From Sphingopyxis sp. H053 (GTDB lineage: Bacteria > Pseudomonadota > Alphaproteobacteria > Sphingomonadales > Sphingomonadaceae), in NCBI RefSeq assembly GCF_001468225.1, contig NZ_LNRU01000020.1, positions 1 through 39,454 on the forward strand: DNA of 39,454 nucleotides, given 5' to 3'. This document shows, piece after piece, positions 1 to 7,087 of this stretch. Position 1 is the stretch's first letter. Each line of letters starts with the position of its first letter. The position numbers and the translations under genes are program-made. Below the pieces are notes generated by a model. That model did not search any database. It saw only the letters and a program-made list of their open reading frames with translations, and had not been told where the DNA came from.

Positions 1-33
1 GGGGCACCTCTTGTCCTCCCCCTCGATGGGGGA

Positions 34-72
34 GGCAGCGAGACTTGGTAGCTTGCTGCCTAGTCGCAGCGG
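34..72. repeat. 39-bp repeat, copy A (inverted relative to 1138-1176)
   Basis: The reverse complement of this stretch matches 1138-1176 at both ends: the outer 13 and 14 bases are identical, and the middle differs but keeps a dyad around CAAG. The two copies bracket the methionine aminopeptidase gene in opposite orientation. It looks like a dispersed intergenic repeat with conserved ends and a structure-conserving centre. Its function is not evident. Confidence 0.7.
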
Positions 73-169
73 TGGGGGGTGGGGTCTCGGCCCGCACCGA
101 ATGGCGGCGTATGGAAGCACCATCACCCTCATCCAACTCCGCCTAGCCGCTTTGCGGCAAGGCTTCGTA

Positions 170-194
170 TCCTTCTCCCATCAAGGGAGAAGGA
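170..194 (-). terminator. hairpin directly after map stop codon
   Basis: A perfect 10-bp stem (TCCTTCTCCC paired with GGGAGAAGGA) around a 5-nt loop begins one base beyond the TAA of map on the minus strand. No U-tract follows, so it may be an mRNA 3'-end stabiliser or a weak terminator and not a classical intrinsic terminator. Confidence 0.5.
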
Positions 195-195
195 A

Positions 196-1035
196 TTATT
201 GCCAGGGCGGCGCGTTCAGGCCCTTCGGACTCGCGGTGAAAATCTCGCAGCCGGTCTCGGTAATCCCGATGCTATGTTCGAACTGCGCCGAAAGCGAGCG
301 GTCGCGGGTCACTGCGGTCCAGCCGTCGGCGAGCATCTTCACCGCATATTTGCCGGTGTTGATCATCGGCTCGATCGTGAAGAACATGCCGGGGCGCAGT
401 TCGGGGCCGGTGCCGGGGCGCCCGGCGTGGACGACTTCGGGCGCATCGTGGAACATCTGGCCGAGCCCGTGGCCGCAGAAATCGCGGACGACCGAATAGC
501 GGTGGCGCTCGGCGTGCGTCTGGATCGCGTGCGCGACGTCGCCCATGCGGTTGCCGGGCTTCGCCTGCTCGATGCCGAGCATCAGGCATTCATAGGTGAC
601 CTCGACGAGGCGCTTCGCCTTGATCGGCACGTCGCCGACCAGATACATGCGGCTCGTGTCGCCGTGCCAGCCGTCGATGATCGTCGTCACGTCGATATTG
701 ACGATGTCGCCCTCGCGCACCGGCTTGTCGTCGGGGATGCCGTGGCAGACGACATGGTTGATGCTGGTGCAGCAGCTGTGCGTGAAGCCGCGATAACCCA
801 AGGTCGCGGGGATGCCGCCGCCGTCGAGCATCATCGTGCGGACGAGGTCGTCGATCGCCGCGGTGGTGACGCCGGGCTGGACGAAGGGGACGAGCGCGTC
901 GAGGATTTCGGCCGACAGCCGCCCCGCCTTGCGCATGCCGGCAAAGCCCGCCTCGTCGTGCAGCTTGATCGTGCCGTCGCGAACGCGGGCAGGCGCCGAT
1001 GCTTCGTCGGCGGTTACGGAGACATAGTCGTACAT
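196..1035 (-). CDS. map: type I methionine aminopeptidase
   Basis: This 279-aa cytosolic metalloprotease removes the initiator methionine from nascent proteins. The sequence shows the MetAP-I fold: TLGYRGFTHSCCTSINHVVCHGIP near residues 78-101, then metal ligands in IVNIDVTTIIDGWHGDTSRMY (two Asp), the GHGLGQMFHD histidine region, FFTIEPM (Glu) and a final Glu in QFEHSIGITETG. Length is typical of the family. The N-terminus MYDYVSVTADE agrees with alphaproteobacterial homologues, although no good Shine-Dalgarno is visible. It lies downstream of clpA on the same strand, separated by about 170 bp of strong hairpins, and a further hairpin follows its stop, so it may be transcribed separately. 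Assignment is firm from motifs. Confidence 0.95.
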   Translation of the reverse strand: MYDYVSVTADEASAPARVRDGTIKLHDEAGFAGMRKAGRLSAEILDALVPFVQPGVTTAAIDDLVRTMMLDGGGIPATLGYRGFTHSCCTSINHVVCHGIPDDKPVREGDIVNIDVTTIIDGWHGDTSRMYLVGDVPIKAKRLVEVTYECLMLGIEQAKPGNRMGDVAHAIQTHAERHRYSVVRDFCGHGLGQMFHDAPEVVHAGRPGTGPELRPGMFFTIEPMINTGKYAVKMLADGWTAVTRDRSLSAQFEHSIGITETGCEIFTASPKGLNAPPWQ

Positions 1036-1080
1036 AAGAGCGATATAGGCGATGTGGCGCCGAATTGCGAGGGCAGTAAG

Positions 1081-1102
1081 CCCCTCCCACTTGCGGGAGG
1101 GG
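1081..1102. repeat. GC-rich hairpin between clpA and map
   Basis: CCCCTCCC and GGGAGGGG form an 8-bp perfect stem with a 6-nt loop. It belongs to the cluster of hairpins in the clpA-map gap and probably slows or ends clpA transcription. There is no U-tract. Confidence 0.5.
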
Positions 1103-1137
1103 TTTGGGGAGGGGGCTGTAGCGTCGCCAAGCCCTCC

Positions 1138-1176
1138 CCGCTGCGACTAGCGGGCAAGCCCGCAAGTCTCGCTGCC
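1138..1176. repeat. 39-bp repeat, copy B
   Basis: This is the partner of 34-72 in inverted orientation. It contains an internal perfect dyad, GCGGG-CAAG-CCCGC. The divergent centre and conserved ends suggest that structure is conserved more than sequence. Confidence 0.7.
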
Positions 1177-1197
1177 CCTCCCGCTAGGCGGGAGGGG
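1175..1197 (-). terminator. strong hairpin 3' of clpA
   Basis: A perfect 10-bp stem (CCCCTCCCGC / GCGGGAGGGG) with a 3-nt loop lies 8 bp beyond the clpA stop codon. It is very stable but lacks a U-run. It is a plausible transcript end or processing barrier. Confidence 0.5.
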
Positions 1198-1205
1198 AGC
1201 AGGTA

Positions 1206-3545
1206 TTATTCCGCCGACTTCTTCGCCTTGTCGGCTTTCGGCTTGCCCTTGCTCGCCTTGGGCGGGGCCGAGACGATTTCGAAGGCGAGCGGATTGCCGA
1301 CCTTGGCGTCGTCGCCGGTCTTCATCTTCACCTTGACCTCGCCGCCATGGACGAGCTTGCCGAACAGCAGTTCCTCGGCGAGCGGCTGCTTGATCTTTTC
1401 CTGAATCAAGCGGCCCATCGGGCGTGCACCGTACAGCTTGTCATAGCCCTTGCCGGTCAGCCATTCGCGCGCCGCGTCGTCGAGCTGGATGTGGACGTTG
1501 CGGTCGGCGAGCTGCAGTTCGAGTTCGAGGATGAACTTGTCGACGACGCGCGCGACCACTTCGGGCGGCAGGTAACCGAAGGGCACGATCGCATCGAGAC
1601 GATTGCGGAATTCGGGGGTGAAGAGATTCTTCACCGCTTCCTCCTGCACATCCTCGCGCGTGAACTGGCCGAAGCCGATGCCCTCGCGCGCCATGTCGCT
1701 CGCGCCCGCATTGGTCGTCATGATCAGGATGACGTTGCGGAAGTCGACCGTCTTGCCGTGATGATCGGTCAGGCGGCCATGGTCCATGACCTGCAACAAG
1801 ATGTTGAACAGGTCGGGATGCGCCTTTTCGATCTCGTCGAGCAGCAGCACGCAATGCGGATTCTGGTCGATCGCATCGGTGAGCAGCCCGCCCTGGTCGT
1901 AGCCGACATAGCCCGGGGGCGCGCCGATCAGGCGGCTGACCGAATGGCGCTCCATATATTCGGACATGTCGAAGCGCTGGAGCGGGATGCCCATGATCGA
2001 CGCGAGCTGTTTCGCGACCTCGGTCTTGCCGACGCCGGTCGGGCCCGAGAAGAGATAGTTGCCGATCGGCTTTTCGGGATCGCGCAGGCCCGCACGGCTC
2101 AGCTTGATCGCCGACGACAGCACTTCGATCGCGGTGTTCTGACCGAAGACGACGCGCTTCAAATCGGTTTCGAGACTGGCGAGCGTCGCCTTGTCGTCGC
2201 TCGACACCGATTTGGGCGGGATGCGCGCCATCGTCGCGATCACGGCCTCGATCTCCTTGGCGGTGATCGTCTTCTTGCGCTTCGACGGAGCGACGAGCAT
2301 CTGCATCGCGCCGACCTCGTCGATCACGTCGATCGCCTTGTCGGGCAATTTGCGGTCGTTGATGTAACGCGCCGACAGGTCGACCGCTGCGTTGATCGCA
2401 TCCTGCGTGTAGCGCACCTGGTGATGCGCCTCGAACGCGCTGCGCAGACCCGCGAGGATTTTCTTGGTGTCCTCGAGCGTCGGTTCGACCACGTCGATCT
2501 TCTGGAACCGGCGGAGCAACGCGCGATCCTTTTCGAAATGGTTGCGGAACTCCTTGTACGTCGTCGAGCCGATGCAGCGGATCACGCCGCCCGACAAAGC
2601 GGGCTTGAGCAAGTTCGAGGCGTCCATCGCGCCGCCGCTCGTCGCGCCGGCACCGATGACGGTGTGGATTTCGTCGATGAACAGGATCGCGTGCGGCAGG
2701 CCTTCGAGCTCGGTCACGACCTGCTTCAGCCGCTCCTCGAAATCGCCGCGATAGCGCGTGCCGGCGAGCAGCGCGCCCATGTCGAGCGAATAGATGACCG
2801 CGGGCAGCAGCACCTCGGGCACGTCGCCCTCGATGATCTTGCGCGCAAGACCCTCGGCGATCGCGGTCTTGCCGACGCCGGGATCACCGACATAGAGCGG
2901 ATTGTTCTTCGACCGGCGGCAGAGGATCTGGATCGTGCGGTCGACCTCGGCATTGCGGCCGATCAGCGGGTCGACCTTGCCGACTTTCGCCTTCTCGTTG
3001 AGGTTGACGGTGAACTGGTCGAGCGCGGTTTCCTTCTTGGACTTGCCGCCCTCCTTTTCCTTCGCCTCTTCCTTTTCCTCGGGCTCGGCCTGCGGCGAGG
3101 GCTTGCCGCCCTTGCCGACGCCGTGGCTAAGGTAGGAGACCGCGTCGAGGCGCGTCAGGTCCTGCTGCTGCAGGAAATAGACCGCGTAGCTTTCGCGTTC
3201 GGAGAAGAGTGCGACGAGGACGTTGGCGCCCGTCACTTCATCCTTGCCCGACGACTGGACGTGCAGGATCGCGCGCTGGACGACGCGCTGGAATCCGCTC
3301 GTCGGCGAGGGGTCGCTGTGCCCCTCGACCTTCAGGCTGTCGAGTTCGGTATCGAGATAGTGGACGACCGCCGATTGCAGGTCGTCGAGCGCGACGCCGC
3401 ACGCGCGCATCACTTCGGCGGCATGATCGTCGTCGATCAGCGCGTAGAGCAGATGCTCGAGCGTCGCATATTCGTGGTGACGCTCCGAAGCGGCCTTCAG
3501 TGCGTTATGTAGTGTCTTTTCGAGGCTTTCCGAAAAGGACGGCAT
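1206..3545 (-). CDS. clpA: ATP-dependent Clp protease ATP-binding subunit ClpA
   Basis: This AAA+ unfoldase feeds substrates to ClpP. From the start chosen here it is 779 aa. It has an N-domain (SLEKTLHNALKAASERHHEYATLEHLL), an acidic/lysine-rich linker near 145-170, a first AAA domain with Walker A GDPGVGKTAIAEG and Walker B ILFIDEIH, and a second with GPTGVGKTEVAKQ and VLLLDEIEKAHPD. The lack of a long ClpB-type middle coiled coil supports ClpA over ClpB. Start choice: an AAGGAG Shine-Dalgarno at 3555-3560 directly abuts an upstream ATG at 3554, but lies 9 nt from the ATG at 3545, giving the family-typical MPSFSESLEKTL. The C-terminal tail is lysine-rich. No clpS adaptor gene is seen upstream in this window. 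Confidence 0.95.
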   Translation of the reverse strand: MPSFSESLEKTLHNALKAASERHHEYATLEHLLYALIDDDHAAEVMRACGVALDDLQSAVVHYLDTELDSLKVEGHSDPSPTSGFQRVVQRAILHVQSSGKDEVTGANVLVALFSERESYAVYFLQQQDLTRLDAVSYLSHGVGKGGKPSPQAEPEEKEEAKEKEGGKSKKETALDQFTVNLNEKAKVGKVDPLIGRNAEVDRTIQILCRRSKNNPLYVGDPGVGKTAIAEGLARKIIEGDVPEVLLPAVIYSLDMGALLAGTRYRGDFEERLKQVVTELEGLPHAILFIDEIHTVIGAGATSGGAMDASNLLKPALSGGVIRCIGSTTYKEFRNHFEKDRALLRRFQKIDVVEPTLEDTKKILAGLRSAFEAHHQVRYTQDAINAAVDLSARYINDRKLPDKAIDVIDEVGAMQMLVAPSKRKKTITAKEIEAVIATMARIPPKSVSSDDKATLASLETDLKRVVFGQNTAIEVLSSAIKLSRAGLRDPEKPIGNYLFSGPTGVGKTEVAKQLASIMGIPLQRFDMSEYMERHSVSRLIGAPPGYVGYDQGGLLTDAIDQNPHCVLLLDEIEKAHPDLFNILLQVMDHGRLTDHHGKTVDFRNVILIMTTNAGASDMAREGIGFGQFTREDVQEEAVKNLFTPEFRNRLDAIVPFGYLPPEVVARVVDKFILELELQLADRNVHIQLDDAAREWLTGKGYDKLYGARPMGRLIQEKIKQPLAEELLFGKLVHGGEVKVKMKTGDDAKVGNPLAFEIVSAPPKASKGKPKADKAKKSAE

Positions 3546-4085
3546 GGTCTTCATCTCCTTGCGGGGACCAGGCCGGGGAGAGCGGCCCCCTTAGAAATGC
3601 AACGTGGCGATGCCGCCGCCCCACCGCAAGGGAAAAGCGGATGGCTTTGTGAAATTACGATGACGGGGGTTGCGGTGTGGTTAACGGGGCGTTGAGAAAT
3701 TGGCGGAAGGCGCTGCAATCCCCCTCGTCACTCCGGTTGGATCGGGTATCCGGTTGGCGCAAGGACGGCTAACAATTCCAAAGTTCAGGAAAGTTCAGCC
3801 CTGTGCACCTCCCGCTTTGGACCCCGCGGCGTACTGGCCGCGCCCGGCACGCTCCGCCCTGGCCACGCCCGCAATGCGGGCAACGACCTCTTTTGTTCAC
3901 ATGTCGAAAGAGCCGAATGAAGGCTGGCATAGCCGGATAATGTAGGAAAGGCTTATTTGAAGGCCGCGTCTGCTTTGGGTTGGGAAGCGGTCATTTCGGA
4001 TCCGATCTGGACCTGAGACATGCACGACCTGCGCAAACGGGATTTCTTGTCCGCGCGAATCTTGACAAAAGATTAGAGGGCCGGA
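3546..4085. other. 540-bp gene-poor stretch upstream of clpA
   Basis: This stretch holds the clpA ribosome-binding site at its left edge and presumably the clpA promoter. I see no convincing gene. An 81-codon open frame at 3700-3945 has no family resemblance, and its proline/alanine/arginine-rich composition is typical of chance frames in GC-rich DNA. A short imperfect tandem repeat of about 9 bp, AAAGTTCAGG/AAAGTTCAG, lies near 3780-3798. The right half is less GC-rich than the rest of the window, like the gene that follows. Confidence 0.5.
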
Positions 4086-4688
4086 ATGCTAAATTCGATG
4101 CATAAATACTGGATGCCACTTTGTATCACGGCTTTTTCCCTGATGGGCCAACCCGTTCACGCGAATGAGATTGGCGTGCCGGTTGGTGCCGCTGAGCTTA
4201 ACGGCATTCTGGACAACGGCATCGGTGGACGCACCATTCCACCTGAAAAACGTGCCGATCTCAGTACTTGTAATGGCGCTGAGGAAGCCGGTTTAGTACG
4301 CGCTATCAACACTTGCTGGCCGGTTCTTGAAACCTATCGCCTTTACACCCTGCTCCGGCCTGCGGGCGAAGCTTGGAAAGCACTACCGGCGGCAAGGCAA
4401 CGTGTTGATACGCCAGAGGCGCGAAACCTATCCCAAGCTATCCAATCGGTAATATCGAGCGCGGAAGGTCGCGCATATCCAGCTCAGGACATGCCACTGA
4501 TAACCGCATACATTTTGAAGGCCACCTTATCCGTCAGCCTCGGCGATGCTGAAGGCAGTTTGGTGGAATTGACGAAGGCGCGTGATATCGTGGCCACAAG
4601 CCGTATCGAGGGATTCTCCACCAACACCAGTTACCTTCGTATTATCGATAGGCTGACGGCCGCAGTGGAGAAGGAACTAGGTCGATAG
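4086..4688 (+). CDS. exported protein of unknown function, lower GC
   Basis: I do not recognise this 200-aa protein. The N-terminus (MHKYWMPLCITAFSLMGQPVHAN) looks like a Sec signal peptide with cleavage after VHA. The mature part is helical in character, has one cysteine pair (STCNGAEE and INTCWPV) that could form a disulfide, and ends in a repeat-like helical segment with LGDAEGSLVELTKARDIV reminiscent of TPR helices. An AGAGGG Shine-Dalgarno at 4075-4080 sits 5 nt before the ATG. Base composition and codon use (many A/T third positions such as AAT, GAT, TTA) differ clearly from neighbours, which suggests relatively recent acquisition. It stands alone between a gene-poor stretch and an inverted repeat. 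Confidence 0.65.
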   Translation: MLNSMHKYWMPLCITAFSLMGQPVHANEIGVPVGAAELNGILDNGIGGRTIPPEKRADLSTCNGAEEAGLVRAINTCWPVLETYRLYTLLRPAGEAWKALPAARQRVDTPEARNLSQAIQSVISSAEGRAYPAQDMPLITAYILKATLSVSLGDAEGSLVELTKARDIVATSRIEGFSTNTSYLRIIDRLTAAVEKELGR

Positions 4689-4730
4689 GGCGCGTTATAG
4701 ACGTCCGCAATTGGTCGATTCCGGTCATCC

Positions 4731-4821
4731 GTCATCCCGGGCTTGACCCGGGATCCCGCTTCTTATGACGCGAGAGCAGGTTTCGACTTCGAGCGGGATC
4801 CCGGATCAAGTCCGGGGTGAC
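4731..4821. repeat. composite inverted repeat, 30-bp arms
   Basis: The arms 4731-4760 and 4792-4821 are inverted copies of one unit (GTCATCCCGGGCTTGACCCG... against the complement GTCACCCCGGACTTGATCCG...) with few mismatches, around a 31-bp centre. The left arm also folds alone: ATCCCGGG-CTTGA-CCCGGGAT. This is the common alphaproteobacterial dispersed palindrome type, present as a head-to-head pair. It lies between the ends of a plus-strand gene and a minus-strand gene, where it could act as a bidirectional transcript end. Confidence 0.75.
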
Positions 4822-4865
4822 GATGCCAGAGAGGGCAACAATCGGTCGTTTCCTGACACTCCAGA

Positions 4866-5126
4866 TCAACTCTCGCCCGCCCTATCCACCATATCCATGA
4901 AATCGCGCGCCGTGTTGCGCTCACCCTCGTCCTTGAACGCGACATCGAGGTCGGGCGCGACGCCGAGCATGTACATCAGCGCCCACAGTGCGAAGCGGCG
5001 GCCGGGGTTGGTCTCCAAGCCGAAGTCGACGCGCATGCGTTCGGTGCCCGCGGCGTGCGCCTCGGGGTGGATCGCCGCGAGGTCGGCGGTGCCGAAATAG
5101 CGGCGGAGCTGGTCGTCGAAATCCAT
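4866..5126 (-). CDS. small conserved hypothetical protein
   Basis: This 86-aa protein starts at the ATG at 5126, giving MDFDDQLRRYFGTADLAAI. On the minus strand the preceding bases are AAAGGACAGC, a good Shine-Dalgarno 4-5 nt away, which decides this start over a longer frame reaching 5213. It is acidic and apparently soluble, with no signal peptide, no transmembrane segment and no cysteine. The central NPGRRFALWALMYMLGVAPDLDVAF could be a helical core. I recognise it only as a type of short protein seen in sphingomonads and assign no function. It is divergent from the ATPase gene at 5237 (110 bp apart). Confidence 0.7.
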   Translation of the reverse strand: MDFDDQLRRYFGTADLAAIHPEAHAAGTERMRVDFGLETNPGRRFALWALMYMLGVAPDLDVAFKDEGERNTARDFMDMVDRAGES

Positions 5127-5236
5127 GCTGTCCTTTTGGCCCGTTCGCGCCGCTTGGCAAGGTGGCGCGGCAAAATCGGGCGATCCGAAGACCCGCCCGG
5201 TTGTCATTCGCATGGCCGACCGATAGGGCGGCGTCC

Positions 5237-6709
5237 GTGAAGACGAGCATCGAGATCGGAACCGACAGCACCGGGCAGGGCGTGCACATCAACGTCCAGG
5301 AGCTGCTGGCGACGCGGCTGCTTGTCCAGGGCAATTCGGGATCGGGCAAGTCGCATCTTTTGCGCCGTATCCTCGAGGAAAGCGCCGAGCTGGTGCAACA
5401 GATCGTGATCGATCCCGAGGGCGATTTCGTGACGCTCGCCGATGCGTACAGCCATGTCGTGATCAACGGCGGCGACTATAACGAGCGCGAGATCGCCGCG
5501 ATGGGCGCGCGCATCCGCGAGCATCGCGCGTCGATCGTGCTCAGTTTGGAGTCGCTCGATATCGAGGCGCAGATGACGTGCGCCGCGGCGTTCCTCAACG
5601 CGCTGTTCGATGCACCGCGCGAGCATTGGTTTCCGGCTTTGGTGGTGGTCGACGAGGCGCAGATGTTCGCGCCGAGCGTCGCGGGCGACGTCGCCGACAA
5701 TGTCCGCCGCGCGAGCCTGTCGGCGATGACGAACCTGATGTGCCGCGGGCGCAAGCGCGGGCTGGCGGGCGCGATCGCGACGCAGCGGCTCGCGAAGCTG
5801 GCGAAGAATGTCGCCGCCGAGGCGAGCAATTTCCTGATGGGGCGCACCTTCCTCGATATCGACATGGCGCGCGCCGCCGACCTGCTCGGCATGGAGCGGC
5901 GGCAGGCCGAGGCGATCCGCGACCTCGAGCGCGGGCATTTCCTCGGGCTTGGCCCCGCGATCTCGCGGCGGCCGCTGTCGGTGCGCATCGGGTCGACGCA
6001 GACCGCGACGCGGATGGGGACGCACAGCCTGATGCCGCTGCCGTCGGCAGGCGGCGAGGATATGCGTTCGATGCTGTTCACCGAGATGGAGGCGCCGGTG
6101 GCGCCGCGCGTCTTTGCACCCGAGCCCGAGCCCATTGCGGCGAGCGAGCTATTGGAGCGGATCGCGGCGAGCGAGGGGCTGCACGAGGATGTCGATGCGC
6201 CGCCGGTGCTCGATATCATCGACGCGGTCGAGGAAGCCGAACAGAGCGACGCGGTGGTGATCGCGATGCTCGAGGAGATGCTGGCCGACCCCGACAGCGC
6301 TTTCCAGCCCGAAGCCTATCTCTACCAGGATTTTTCGGTGCGTTGCCGGATGCAGAAATTGAAGAAGGTGCCGCTCGATCTCGCCGCCTTCCGCCGCCGC
6401 TTCGCGCTGGCAAAAGGAGGCGTGTTCGATCCGTCCGAGCCGCGCTGGCGCGAAATGCTTGCCGTCGCCGACCGGCTGCCGCACGACATGTTCGCGCCCT
6501 TCCTCCAGATCGCGCGCGCCGCGATGGACGGCGAACCCTGCCCCGACGACGACATTCTCGGCCGCGCCTATGGCAGCCGCTCGCCGGGGCGCATCCGGCG
6601 GCTGGTCGAATATATGGAAAAGCAGGGCGTTATCGTCGTGCGCGCCGATTTCGGCGGCCGCCGCTCGATCGGCATTCCCGAGTTGGGGCTGAGCACTGAG
6701 GCGGAGTAG
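5237..6709 (+). CDS. HerA/DUF87-type P-loop ATPase
   Basis: This 490-aa ATPase of the HerA/FtsK superfamily starts at GTG 5237 (VKTSIEIGTDSTGQGVHINV). Walker A is GNSGSGKS at residues 32-39, a DPEGDFVTL element follows as in DUF87 proteins, and Walker B is ALVVVDEAQMF near residue 135. RGRKRGLAGAIATQRLAKLAKN follows and resembles the conserved sensor/arginine region. The C-terminal part (about 300-490) is acidic and ends in a small winged-helix-like segment (SPGRIRRLVEYMEKQGVIVVRADFGGRRSIGI). HerA proteins translocate DNA, usually with a NurA nuclease. No nurA, SIR2 or other partner is next to it, so its role is open. The frame is open upstream to 4988, but that part overlaps the divergent gene and looks non-coding. 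Confidence 0.8.
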   Translation: MKTSIEIGTDSTGQGVHINVQELLATRLLVQGNSGSGKSHLLRRILEESAELVQQIVIDPEGDFVTLADAYSHVVINGGDYNEREIAAMGARIREHRASIVLSLESLDIEAQMTCAAAFLNALFDAPREHWFPALVVVDEAQMFAPSVAGDVADNVRRASLSAMTNLMCRGRKRGLAGAIATQRLAKLAKNVAAEASNFLMGRTFLDIDMARAADLLGMERRQAEAIRDLERGHFLGLGPAISRRPLSVRIGSTQTATRMGTHSLMPLPSAGGEDMRSMLFTEMEAPVAPRVFAPEPEPIAASELLERIAASEGLHEDVDAPPVLDIIDAVEEAEQSDAVVIAMLEEMLADPDSAFQPEAYLYQDFSVRCRMQKLKKVPLDLAAFRRRFALAKGGVFDPSEPRWREMLAVADRLPHDMFAPFLQIARAAMDGEPCPDDDILGRAYGSRSPGRIRRLVEYMEKQGVIVVRADFGGRRSIGIPELGLSTEAE

Positions 6710-6729
6710 AAGGATCCTTTCCCTTCGTC

Positions 6730-6749
6730 ATTCCCGCCTTCGCGGGAAT
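6730..6749. repeat. 20-bp palindrome ATTCCC-N8-GGGAAT
   Basis: ATTCCCGC-CTTC-GCGGGAAT is an 8-bp perfect stem with a 4-nt loop, preceded by GTC. It has the same architecture as the hairpins at 22392-22411 and 22737-22756 (8 bp, GAAG/CTTC loop) and fits the ATTCCC-N8-GGGAAT pattern known as dRS3 in Neisseria. It lies between two convergent genes (stops at 6709 and 6772), a position suited to bidirectional termination. Confidence 0.75.
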
Positions 6750-6771
6750 GGCGGAATATCGGGGCTGACCC

Positions 6772-6969
6772 CTAGCCCTTCCTGAACAGTGCCTCGGCGG
6801 CCGCTTTCTGGCTCGTCGCGGCGCTGCGGTGCGCCTTGACGCGCTTGATTTCGGCTTCGAGTATTTCGATGCGTTCGCCCAGTTCGTCGACTGACAGCGG
6901 ATCGAGCGGCTGCTTGATCAGCGCCGTCAAAACATCGTCGCGGCGGCGGGGAAGGTCGTCATCGTCCAT
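6772..6969 (-). CDS. DUF1192 family protein
   Basis: This 65-aa protein has the DUF1192 pattern: an N-terminal acidic MDDDDLPRRRDDV, then PLDPLSVDELGERIEILEAEIKRVKAH, a short coiled-coil-forming helix, and a lysine/alanine tail. The family is small, widespread in Alphaproteobacteria and of unknown function. An AGGAGG Shine-Dalgarno lies 6 nt before the ATG. It is convergent with the ATPase gene and divergent from the oxidoreductase at 7088. Confidence 0.85.
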   Translation of the reverse strand: MDDDDLPRRRDDVLTALIKQPLDPLSVDELGERIEILEAEIKRVKAHRSAATSQKAAAEALFRKG

Positions 6970-7087
6970 GGCGCATCCTCCTGGTCCCTAAGGTTAAAAG
7001 GCGCGCGACTGTTGACCCGTGTCGCGGCTCTGTCAATAAGGCGAGGCAGGGGGTAGGGGACGAACGACCAGTGGGGGAAATAGCAGC

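Noticed and set aside
1347..3512. 721-codon open frame antisense to clpA
   Set aside because: A mirror of the GC-rich codon bias of clpA; arginine/aspartate/leucine-rich with no motif.
3700..3945. 81-codon open frame in the gap upstream of the exported orphan
   Set aside because: No ribosome-binding site, no recognisable family, and composition typical of chance frames in GC-rich DNA.
4062..4067. TTGACA as a -35 element for the orphan gene
   Set aside because: At normal spacing the -10 would fall inside the coding region and no TATAAT-like hexamer is there.
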